Notes under the pieces: generated by a model
Told to the model about the DNA's origin: nothing
What the model saw: only the letters and a program-made list of their open reading frames with translations
Database searches by the model: none
Made by a program: the position numbers and the translations under genes
Source of the DNA: Oenanthe sinensis
Taxonomy: Eukaryota; Streptophyta; Magnoliopsida; Apiales; Apiaceae
Reading direction: 5' to 3'
Assembly: GCA_028671895.1 (NCBI GenBank)
Contig: CM053801.1
Coordinates: forward strand, 11,507,375-11,571,374
Length of the DNA: 64,000 nucleotides
Shown here: one piece after another, positions 38,101 through 49,900 of the stretch
How positions within the stretch are numbered: position 1 is the stretch's first letter
Layout of the letters: the number at the start of each line of letters is the position of its first letter

Positions 38101-41100
38101 CGTGCAAAACTTACCTGAGACGTGCTTTTGGTTGGAGGGAAATATATACATTAGCCTTCCACTAGGGGTGTAGTTGGTTGGTAGTCTATTTGCGGTTTCA
38201 ATATATATCTTAAGAGACAAGTTGAGACACATATATACATTATATATGTTCTTTTAGTTGATTTAATATTAAGTGCACTGTGCATATATGTAGCCTGTAG
38301 GCTGATTTTTCTTTAGCTTTTATACTAGATACTAATGTTTGTAGGCTTAAATAGTTATATAGGCTTTTTTATATTTAGTGTGTTGTCATGCTGGAGTATT
38401 ACGAGAGTTATGCAAGTATCAATATGTGGTTTGATAGTTTGATAAAAATAAAGGGTGGCAATCCTTTTAAATCTAATCTTTTCTTTTATTTCATTTCATC
38501 GTATCGCACGTGTATGTGATTTCATTTCTCAATGCATCTATGAGTAGGTTAATGTATACTCCCTCCATCCCAATTTAGATGGTCCTTTTACAAATTTCAC
38601 ACATATTAAAAAGTATTAAATGATTGTAATTTTTTCCATATCTACCCATATTTATTATATCAACTTACTATAGGAGTATTTGAATAATGCTACATTGGAA
38701 ATGACAAATAAGAAGGGGTAGTTTTAAATTTTTTTTGATAAATATGCATTGAAAGAAGATAGGGACAACTAATTTGGGATAAATATTTTTTACAAAAGGG
38801 ACATCTAAAATGGGATGGAGGGAATATAATATTGAAAATTAATTATAGTAAAATTCTAGGAAACTACTACTTACGTAGGACAACGTGAAGTGAACTAGGC
38901 CACAAATCACGTGGTCCGATCACAAATGGATATTTTAGTTATTTTGTTGGGTTGGTTTCATTTTGCAAGTTCTTTTTCCATAATTTTGTTTTAAGATCAC
39001 AAAGAAGTCTGATCAGGGTTTTTTTTAAAGACAAATACAACTGCAAACAATCCAAGATAGGCATTCTGCATTAGAAGTTTGTTATTAAATATAACAGTTT
39101 ATGTCCACCATAAGTATATATCTCCTTGCATAAAACTTTTACTACATTAATGGAAGAAAGTTCTTAGAAAAATTTGACTCGTTTTATTTATTATTTTTGG
39201 GTAACACCAATTACAAGATATTTTAATACTCATGCACACATTTGTCCCATTGGGACTGCTGACTGGAACCCTCAAGCCTTTGTTACCAAGTTTAGATTTT
39301 ATATTTTGTAGATTCTTAGAATCCGATCTTTGTCGGGGTACATATGCAAATTTTTATTGGTGAAATATTGTTTTTAACAGACTAACTAACTGGCTGCTGC
39401 TTTGTCAGCAATTTCTAATCTGAAAATAATTTTTTTTGCAGTGGCAGGAAATTCAGCTGGTATAAAAATACATGCAGTCTTTATTTCTAAACCTTCTGGC
39501 CAGTTACTCACCAAGTATGCAGGTGCAACTGACACAGAAATTTGGATTATCCCGAGTTTCGAAAACTCAGCATGGTCAATCATGGCTATATCGTTCATTT
39601 CACTACTTGCCATGTCCGCCGTACTGGCTACTTGTTTCTTTGTCCGGAGACATCGAATAAGACGAGGACGGCCCCGAGATCCTCGTACTCGCGAATTTCA
39701 TGGGATGAGCAGTCAGCTGGTGAAAGCAATGCCGAGCCTAATATTTACGGCAGTTTTGGATGATAATTGTACATCGTCGACTTGTGCAATATGTATCGAG
39801 GACTACACTGTTGGTGAGAAGCTTAGAGTTCTGCCATGCAGGCACAGTAAGTATATGATATCAGCAATAAGTCAATAACATATATACAGTATATGTGATA
39901 TAATATCTGCCCGTAGAGCAGTAAACTAGTTGGATACCAAGTTATTTAGCCCAACTTCGATAACGTGACTGAACTCCAGTTCTTTTATCAAATCAATTAT
40001 GTAGGAGCTCTTTTCTTATATAAGCGAGTCAGTTGAAGCCCAGAATGGCTAAGTTGCAGTCTTGTTCATGTCAGTTCATTTTCTGATTAACTAATATTAA
40101 AAGCAGATAATAATAGTATTTATTATTGTGATACAATATGAACAACAGTAATGGTATGCTTCATTTCAAAATACTTGATACCTTTTAACTTTAAAAGTTA
40201 ATCAGCTTCTTTTCGAATCTGATATATGTTTATTTAAATTTTAGCTAGTATTGTGGAATATGGTCAAAGTATGACTTGACTTCAAATTGTATTATTCGAG
40301 AAAATCAAATGAGTTGCCTTGATCTTAAATTTGAAAACTGGATCAAGTACTTTGGAACAGTGGGGCTATTACATAAAATAAAAAATAAAAAAAGCTACCA
40401 TTACTGTTGATAATGATGATCAGGATATTAACAAACAAAATTTGACTGTCATAAAAGCTACTCCTGGACTTGTAAGTTTAGGTATCTCCAAATATTTATC
40501 CTTTTTCTTTTGTCCTGTTGGATGTTATTGATGCCAGAAGTTATTTGTAAATCTGTTCAGTTTGTAGAAGTTCTTGACAAGGTAATTAAGTAAACAATAA
40601 GGCAGAGCTACCTGAATATTATCACATAATCATAGTAAAACTTTGTAGGTTATTTAATTACCTCATGCAGATGTCCCAGTCTTATTCTCCTCTTATTTTA
40701 GGATTTATATAGTGAATGGATGATACCACATGTTCGTGTGTGTATTTTATATATTGTAGATGTTGGTCTAAGACTTTAAGCAAGCTTGTCGAACCCTCCC
40801 CCTCCTTCCATATATACATGTTTAGATGTATTTTCTCTTAATCAACTTAAACTATTATTGAAACTTGACAGAATTTCATGTCACTTGTGTTGATGCTTGG
40901 CTTACCTCGTGGAGAACATTTTGCCCCGTCTGCAAACGTGATGCAAGAACAAGTACAGGTGAACCACCAGCATCAGAACGCACACCATTGCTTTCATCTG
41001 CCGAGTCTTCCATATTATCATCGTTCAGATCGTCGCTAGCTTCGTCGCCAGCCATGCAGATTGGGTCCTCAAGGTCAAACCGATTCGCATCTATTTCTCG

Positions 41101-41428
41101 TGTTGAGTCTTATGGCAGTTCTTACTATCAACAGTCTCTTCCATCTTATCGCCAGTCCCCACATCTAAGTGCAAGCCGAAGTTCATTAGACCTTAGAAAT
41201 GCATCTTCACAAAGATCTATTCCTCCTCACTTGGCTTCCTCAAACTCATTGGGTTACCCATCTTTATCACCTCTTAATTCCAGATACATGTCTCCGTATA
41301 TTCCTAGTCCTGCCAATGCATCAAGTTATATAGGGTCTTCTAGTCAGCAACCACACCCATTGCATTTAAGCGAGTCAGCTGCAAGTTTTTCTCCATATGC
41401 TTCAGCTCAATCTCTCCCTGGATGCTGA
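35193..41428 (+). CDS. RMR2: RMR2-type vacuolar sorting receptor (PA-TM-RING-H2)
   Basis: Exons 35193-35316, 36031-36261, 39442-39846 and 40872-41428 join cleanly and give 438 residues. Residues 1-21 form a signal peptide (MAYFQMLILCVLCLISSGVL). A luminal protease-associated domain follows, with VRGGCGFEDKVKIAQTAGFK and AIVYDNQDG. A membrane helix lies at about 163-186, preceded by PSFENSAWSIMA. A cytosolic RING-H2 finger spans 233-274 (CAIC, PCRH, FHVTC, CPVC). The tail is long and Ser-rich, ending SPYASAQSLPGC. The family sorts storage and other soluble proteins to vacuoles from the Golgi, the PA domain binding cargo. Sequence and tail fit Arabidopsis RMR2 better than RMR1. Two in-frame ATGs lie upstream (35139, 35142), but 35193 gives the standard signal peptide. 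Intron 2 holds a Stowaway MITE. Confidence 0.95.
38559..38824. mobile_element. Stowaway MITE in RMR2 intron 2
   Basis: Flanked by TA. Starts CTCCCTCCATCCCAATTTAG and ends AAAATGGGATGGAGGGAA. The subterminal words ATGGTCCTTTT and AAAAGGGACAT are inverses. It is spliced out with the intron. Confidence 0.8.
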
Positions 41429-42340
41429 TCCAAATAATATTGCTGGGGAGTTCTCTGACTATATATAAAGCGCTTAAGCTTATACATGTTTTCTAGTTCA
41501 TATTGATTGAATTCATCGGCATCATGCCAGTGGACAGTGCTGTTGATGAGATTTTACTTGGTGATTCCTATTACTTAGGTAATGAAAACAGTAAGGTTAT
41601 GTACTGTGCCAGAGTGTATATTGTAGCAGAATGTTTGTGTTTGTTTCCAACACTATTTGTTTTCTTAAAGTTTAATCTGGGGCTTGTTTACAGTTTTCAC
41701 ACTGATATGGTGTTTATGTCGCTTGATGCTAATGTTTCTTTACCTGTACCAATATATAGTGTAGACCTTTTTAGTGTAAGTTTGTACAGTTAGCAACATA
41801 CTTTCTGATGTAATTGATTGTAGATCTAAGTTCCAACTGATTGTGTTCTATTTTCAGCGTAAAGCAGTTTTGCTGCAATACTGATGGCCATATGAAAAAT
41901 CAGAGGAAAACTTTTTCCTGCTTGACATGGTTACGATGATGTCTCGTGTTACATGCTGATGTAGTTTATTGTTGCTTATATTATCAGCATTATAACAGTT
42001 ATTTGGATGTCTTGTTTTGATAAATATATTATTGCAGCACTATCATACATCCAATATCCTGTTATATCCCGAGCTTTTGCTTTCTTTGAAAAAAATAGGG
42101 GTATTTGCAGGCACGGTCTTTACTCCACATTTAGGAGAAGGCATATTTTCAGTACCGGTTATATATTAGTTTTATTTATCTATTTATCTTGTTCAAGGTG
42201 ATATTTAGGACTGATATTTCTCTACCCAGTAAAGTACCATTATAGTACTGCATGTATTTGCAGTGTCATCAATTAATCCTATGGCGTGGTCAATATGCTA
42301 GTTGAGTGACATCAGATATAGCCTGCATATGATCTTTACT
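41429..42340. other. 3' untranslated/flank of RMR2
   Basis: Mixed-composition sequence consistent with a 3' UTR. No separate gene is seen. Confidence 0.4.
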
Positions 42341-42735
42341 CTATATGTTTCTTATTTTTGGGATCAATACGTAGCAATATAGATGAGGGGCTTGTGCAGA
42401 AAGGTTTGAGTTGAGTGCACAGAAGCCAAATTCAAACGGTGCAGTTAAACAAACATCTTGCTTAAAATATCGACTGTGACTTGCATCGTTAAGAAGGTCA
42501 ACACAAGCTTTCATTGCCCTACCTCCAATGTTGCAACCCTACATGGTAGAAATTTACGAGTATTAGATTGGTTCTGTAATGGTAGAAGAGTATCGAATTG
42601 CAGCGAAAACTCAACTCAGAAACATTAAACACGGACATTAGTAGCGGAGGTTACAAAAGCTTACCACAACTAGGTGCTCTTTTCTCTTGCATACTAAAGA
42701 AACTTGTGCTAAAAACTCAGGATTCTTCACCCTCC
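42341..42735 (-). pseudogene. Rhodanese (single-domain sulfurtransferase) fragment
   Basis: Two minus-strand pieces, 42735-42665 and 42538-42341, join by a GT-AG intron. They read VKNPEFLAQVSLVCKRKEHL then VVGCNIGGRAMKACVDLLND. This matches the middle of plant single-domain rhodaneses of the STR16/STR18 (senescence-associated) type, with the active-site loop around the Cys in GCNIGGRA. After LLND the expected GGGYxAW block is missing and unrelated sequence runs to a stop. The 5' exons are also absent. The intron shows it came by DNA duplication, not by a retro-copy. It lies tail-to-tail with RMR2. Probably a dead fragment, although an upstream exon beyond recognition cannot be excluded. Confidence 0.65.
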
Positions 42736-43934
42736 CTGTTAATTCACCACAGTAAGTAATAATATGTAATGAATTACCAAACTTGATGGATATTAACTTG
42801 TTGTGTCAAGAACATGTAGGGGATTTTCACTGCATTGTCAACGTGACCATTGTCATAATCCTCCGAGTCCTGGCATACTGGCATGTTGAATCATATGTTA
42901 TGTAAGAGTGAATAAAACGCATGTGAAGTAACACAGTAAGCAACTTGATGTTTGGCGTGTGAGATAAAGGATCACGCCATGAAAGTCACTACCAAGTTGA
43001 TGCTAGGCGTGCCAGGTAGATGGTACACGCCATGGAAAGCCAATTTTGGTATATGTAGCTCCTATTTTATCAAACTTTTCAACTCTTTTCTTATATAATT
43101 TTTTTAATTTATACCTAATTAATATATTATTAATTTCGAAGAACAACTAAAAATTTAGAATTCTAACTATATCAACCATATATTAAAATTTATTATTTAT
43201 ATTATTAATTTTAAACACATTCAAAAAAATTCAGATTTAAATTCAATCAATAACATTATAAAATGTAACATTTTTATAATTAAAACTAAAAATAAGAACA
43301 AAAATTAAGCGCTAATATAATAATAAGTACTAAAAAAGTAATTAAAAATCAATAATAGACATAAATTAAAAAAAGTTTTAAGAAGAGAAGATTAAGGTTC
43401 ATATTTTTCACAATTACTAAATTAACTAAAAAAAATTCTTATTTTTTAATGTGGAATAAAATTCTCTTTTCGTGTTTAATAATCATATTGGACCTATTTA
43501 TATTACTTTTCCATTGGAAAAAAATGGCCAAATGTAAAGATTTTCAAAACCAAGCCACCCATATATAGAAAGAAAGAATAAAGTTCTTGATGCAAGTGTT
43601 TTTTTTTACAAACAAAATTCAATGTATTCATTAAAATACTCGAATATAGTTGGAACGGTCAATTACAACATAATTGTTGATTGTGAAATAAAAAAGAGTC
43701 AAATGTTTTTAATATAAAATAATAATAATATTATAATTATATATAATTTTCTGTAATCATTATAATAATATTGATAAAAAAGAAAATTTAACCTCCTAAA
43801 AATCAGAAACATTAATCTCATTAAAAAAATAATTTCCACAAAGACACTTGACATCCCGGCGGCACAGCCCTCTGATCTGAGAATCAAAAGTAATTGCTCT
43901 CTCACTCTTCCCAAGAAAAGTAATTATCATACTA
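42736..43934. other. Spacer upstream of FUT13
   Basis: AT-rich from about 43080. Around 42951-43040 two imperfect copies of a gatgctaggcgtg / atcacgccatg-type word occur. No gene is supported. Confidence 0.35.
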
Positions 43935-46900
43935 ATGGTTATGCAATTTAAATTAAAATCCATCAATTCATTAGCAATCACAATCATGTTAGTTTTTGCA
44001 CTTGTAATTCTCTTCTTTTCCGGTTTTCTTGATTTCCCACCTGCACATTCTTCAATCCCATCTGCTTATAATAAATCTTTGTTACTATCCAAATCTGGTT
44101 CTGACCCATTCAAGAACTTGTTTGGTGCTTACACTAAGTGGGATGCTCAAGTGGGTTGTAACAAGTTTAGACATAAATATCAAGAATTGAGTAATGGGTC
44201 AGTTTTGTTATCTTCTTTGCAACAAGATGTGTTTGGTGAGATCAAGTGTAGTGTGTTGAAATTGAATCATGTTGGTGTTTTGGTTAAAGGGTGGACTTGG
44301 TTGCCTGATAATTTGGATAATTTGTATTCGTGTCGATGTGGGTTGAGTTGTTTGTGGACTAAGTCTGATGTTCTTGTTGATAAGCCTCATGCTGTGCTAT
44401 TCGAAACAACCACTCCGCCGTTCCTGGTATGTATGATGTTATAGTTCTAGTTGTCTTCAAATCTTTAGTTGTGATGCATTGGTTTTAGTCATGAGCTTTC
44501 GTGTTTGTTACATTTTATTTTAGTGTATGATCTGATTACTATTTACTGTCTATTCTGTGTTTCATATGCTATTCTTATGCTTCCATTCTCTTATTGAAGT
44601 CGAGGTCTTTACTACTTCTAGGAATAAAGATTAGGGCTGTGTACATCTTAACTGCCCTAGACCCTTTTCTATATGGGTGTTGTTTGGAAATAAAAGGTTA
44701 GGATTTTTGTCTCTACTAGAGATAGTAACTTTTTTTCGAAATTTGCTTACTGGAAGTATAACTTTTAAAATTGTCAATTGAAGAGTGTATATTATATACT
44801 ATGTAATGGTTATGAACATATATGCAAACCGTGATTCTATATATAGGAAGTTATAACGGTGGTTTGAGATGTTAAAATTGTAAGGAGTCTTAAAAAACAA
44901 ATGCCGGTGATCTGAGCATTTGTTTTGGCAGTTAGTGGGGTTGTCTTTTGTGACATTACTTTTTGATTTCGTGAGTTAGTTGGCAACATTTCTTTGATTT
45001 GTATTCTTGCGACACATTTGACTACCAAATGAATTTACTTTTTACTTCTTTTTTAGGGATAAGTAATTAACTATCTTAGAAATTAGAATAGTTCGAATGT
45101 GCACCTTCATTAGGCTAGATTTGTTCCACTTAAAGTATGTGAAAGCTTGATGAATGATACAACACTAGTGCATGAACCATCTAACTTAGTTACTTTAGAG
45201 TTGTTTAGAATTGGAGCAGATAATGGAAACTGTATACTTTCACAATTAAATGACCAATATCATGTTATTCCACCCAAACGGATTCCTCAAAATGTGATGC
45301 AATGATGCAAGGGGTTGCAGTGATGCAATGTGCCACTTGCAAAGCATAGTTGAGACGATGCTGCTCAAGCACTTGGATGATTAGATAGCCGAAAGGTGAT
45401 AAGCAACTTCGCAGTGGCATATAGTCTTGAGTCTCTTGACGCCTAGGCAATCCTTTGGCTAGATAAATAAATGAAAAACTCCCCTAAAGTGTTAGTGTGA
45501 CTTTGCAACAAGAAGAGGCTGCATTTGTGGGTTGTGTGCTATGCTGTACCACGAGGCTTGGGTGCATACCATACATTTTCTGCTCTTGCCTCTTTTATTA
45601 ACTTCCTTGTTGTAATATATCCTCATTACTAGACAACCAATCACATAAACTAGCAATAATGAATAGTAATATCATATTATTATATATTCATGATAAAGAT
45701 TATTGGTAGCAACTATTTATCCTTAAAAAAATCTGGTTTTACATAAATGTCTTAGTATTCATCTTTCTATCTTTTGAAATACATGAGGTGTTGAAAGAGG
45801 TGTCTGCCTTTGTTTTCTTGTTTTTTATGTTATGGAACTGAAATATTAACATTTTTCTTATAATTTATATTTTTCATGCCATCCTGATGCAATGAATGTC
45901 TAGAATCTCCCTGGTTTCCTTGTGCTCGTGAATATTTTGTATTGTTGCACCGTATATTTAAATTTAAACTAGGAGTACCATTTTATCCGTCAAGAGTAAT
46001 TTTAAAGACAAGTTTGCTTCATTATGAAGGACGTTTTCCTTTTGTATTTTCTTATTAGATGTGACATATTGCTTTATTATAAATAATATGCTAGGCAAGT
46101 TAAGATTTAGTCTTCCCTTGGTTAAGCCGTGTTCTGCCAGCCAGATAGTTGAATTCTGCATAAAGAAAAATTCCTCCTTGGAAAATGTTAATTTCCCGGA
46201 GATTCAAGATCCATTGGCCTATCAGCTAATTAACACTAGCTTTAAAAATTAAATTTGTGGAGAAGATCTTTAGAACCATATCTTGATTTCTCTTTTTGTT
46301 GCTAAAGTTGGTGTGGATAAGTTTTTAGATCTAATTTAAACTCATTAGTCTCATTTGTACAAGAATATTTGCACAATTTTTTGTTTTTTATCTCATTGCA
46401 GAACCCTTAGTTCACTAAATTACTATTTTATAAATTAATTTTGGTCCAGCTAAAAATATAATAATGATCCCCAGTCTTCTAGTATACTGGATACCAGTGG
46501 CGGATGCACGACTCAAGTAAAGTGGGGGCAAGAATAATATTCATATATTGTATATAAAAAAATGCAGGGAATAATATGAATAGAATTAATACTTTATAGT
46601 AACATTCTTCTTTTCTTCATGTTCTGAAACCTCTCCATCATTGACTCGTTGATTATTGTTTCGAACACATCTCTTTCTATGTATGTCACCAAATAGTCAT
46701 TTAACCAAGTGTCTCCCATTGTGTTTCGAAGCACATTTTTAATGAGATTCATAGCCGAAAAAGCTCGTTCAACTGTGGTAGTAGTAACCGGCAAGATAAG
46801 TGCTAATTTTACCAACCTATACACTAACGGAAAACCAAAATCCTTTTGTTTTCGAACCAACATTTGAGCCAAATCTGAAACACCTTTTAGATTACTAAAA

Positions 46901-49900
46901 TTATCATCATTTCTCATATAATTCTCAAGCTGATCATCAAGGCCAAGAGACTTATTTCATCGAACTCCATTGGATACAATTTAACAAGCTGGATCAGTTT
47001 ATGTTTATCAAAGGCAGAGAAAGAATGACGTGGATCAAGACAAGATATGCAAGTCAGGAGATCTATATTGACATTATCAAATCGATCATTCATCTCCTGA
47101 AGCTGAAAATCAATTACATTGTTAAATAAATTGACCTGGTAATGATGAAGATTTGTAGGCTTTTCAATTGTTCGACGTGATCTCCCTCGAGGAACAAATA
47201 ACTGATCCATTTTCGGAATAATAATCTCATTTGCTTCACAAAAATTAGAAACCTCTATAATTAAATTATCTCACCCATTTTCCCTAACTTCTTGCAACCT
47301 TATTTTAGCAACATTGACCAAACTAATAGCATTGGGAAGGTCTTGGTCCTTTCTTTGTAACGCTTGAGATAGTTCATTTGTAATTCCCAAAACTTTCTTC
47401 ATGAGAAACAATAAAAAAGCAAACTCAAACTCACATATTACCTCAACAAGTCTGCTTATTTCACCCTTATGGTTTGAAAATGACGGCAACTTTTTCATCT
47501 CCTCAAGCACTTCAAATGTTGAAGGAAACAAATGAATTACACTTATAATAGTGTTGTAATGTGAACTCCAATGATTTTCTCCTGGCCATTTCAAAGTTAT
47601 TTCTTGATTTTTACCTTTTCCTGGCCAAAGTACCTTGAGAAATTCCTTCTGCTACTTTTTCAGTTTGTTTAACTCGAAGAATCTCTTTTCTTTTGCACGA
47701 AGCTCCTACAAAATTAGTCAATGATGATAAATAATCGAAAAATGAACAAAGTTTGTTATTTTTTCTTGCAACTGCTACAAGAGTCAATTGGAGTTGATGC
47801 GCAAAACAGTGGACATAGTAAGCACATTGATTTTCTAATAATATCAAACTTTTAAGATCACCAATATTTCCGCTCGTGTTACTTGCCCCGTCATAGCCTT
47901 GACCGCGAATACGAGAAGTACTTATTCCATGTGTTGAAAAGAGCGAGTCAATTGCATTCTTCAGAACTATAGAAGTAGTATCTCGAACATGAACAATGCC
48001 AAGAATACACTCAACAATCATTCCCTTTTTATTTACATACCTGAGACACACGGCCATTTGTTCTTTAATTGCAGAATCACGAGCCTCATCAACCAACAAA
48101 GAGAAGAAATTATCACCAATGTCTTCAATAATTGCTCTAGTAGTAAGGAAAGAAGCAGCACTCCAAATGTCTTTTTGAATTGCAGGTGCAATCAACATGT
48201 TGTTCTCTGGGGCATTCCTCAAAGCGACTCTACTTATCTGTTCATTATGCTTGCAAAGAAATTTTAGTTATGCTAAAAAGTTGCCTTGATTCTCAATTCT
48301 CTGACTCATCGTGACCGCGAAAAGCCAGTGCTTGCTTCAAAAGCATTCTAACACATTCAATTGTTGCATTCAAACGGGCTCGATAATCTAACTTTGCTTG
48401 AGTTGAAATCCCTGCAATCATAACATCAATGTGCTGTTTTTTGTTTCAACAAATCCACACAAGCTTTTGAACATTTATTGCGACTACTATTATGTTTTCC
48501 AACATGTGCATCCAACCTGTCTTTCTTTTTCCAGTTTCTAAAACCTTCACCAACAAATGTGTCATGCTTATATCGATGATCACCGAATTCAATATTAAAA
48601 AGATAGCAACATAAGCAAAATACTGCATCTTTACTTTCACTATATTCCAACCAAATACGATAATCCTTATACCACATAGGACTGAACTTACGCTTGATTC
48701 CAGAAAAATCACTGTGACGAAAAATTGCAAGTATTGAATTAAATATGCTCTTCGAATCTTCTCACGCTCTATAGAATTAAAACCAATCGTTGACATACAC
48801 GGTCGTAAACTAGGATCAACAAAATTTGTTCTGAATCTTCTTCCACATGTGCAGAGGCAGCAGAGGCAGAAGCTTGATTTTGGACAGAAGTCACAGAAGC
48901 ATCCCGATTAATTTCTTGATTTTCATTAGCTTGATAATCAGTTTGAACTCGTTTAGTTTTTATGACAAATTTATCCGTACTAATCAAACTTAACAATTAA
49001 AAAATTACAATAATATTAGTTTCAAGCAACTCACTGAATATTCAACAAATAATCTTCAAAATCTAATTTAATATATAAAAACTCAATCACACTCAAAGCA
49101 CAAATTTATCAAATTTATACACTTTATATTTAAGATTAATCAAGATTTTCAATTAGGGCAAAACAAGCTTATAAATAAAATAAATTAGTATGAGATGAAA
49201 ATTATAGAAAAGCTCTTGTGAGATAAATTAGAAGAAAAGCTCTTGAATTTGAAGTGAGGTTTGTTTAAATCCAAGAATACAGAGCCGCAGAGCCGTAGAG
49301 GAGAGAAAAAATCCAATTATATTAACTTGTGGGAGAACACAGATTACATAAAGAGAAAAGGCCCAATATGACACTATTTTTAACTCAAATGCCCAAAATG
49401 GCACTATCTGGGGAGATGACCCAAAATGACACCCGGGTCTTGTTATTCTTGCCCTGCACGCTATATCGGTTAGGGTTTTTTTTAGCTCTACACGTTACAT
49501 CGTGTATCGTTTAGGATATTTTTTAGCCCTACACGCCACATCGTGGTTTTTTTTAGCCCTATACGCTACATCGTGTAACATTTTCAATTTAATTTTTTTT
49601 TGTTTTACTCCTAATAAAATAATAATAATAGCATAACGCCAAAACCAAACACACCTAATTTAACCGTTTTTAATATTTTAGGGTTCATCAATTCCCTAAT
49701 TGGATTTTAGAAATATTAAACTTAAATTAAAAGTTAAGTATTTGAATTTATAAGCATGTAATAGAATGTTCAACGATTTAGGGTTTAGGGTTTAGGGCCT
49801 TAAGCCCTAATTAAAATTAAGACTGTGATTTAATCGTTTTTAATATTTTAGGGTTCATTAATTTCTTAATTGGGTTTATGTTTTAGAAATATTAAACTTA

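Noticed and set aside
37500..38240. Possible solo LTR in RMR2 intron 2
   Set aside because: The stretch has LTR-like composition, but no TG...CA ends or target duplication could be matched, so no element is called.
45290..45480. gatgca-rich stretch in FUT13 intron 1
   Set aside because: Repeated gatgcaatg words only. No paired ends, hairpin or coding frame.
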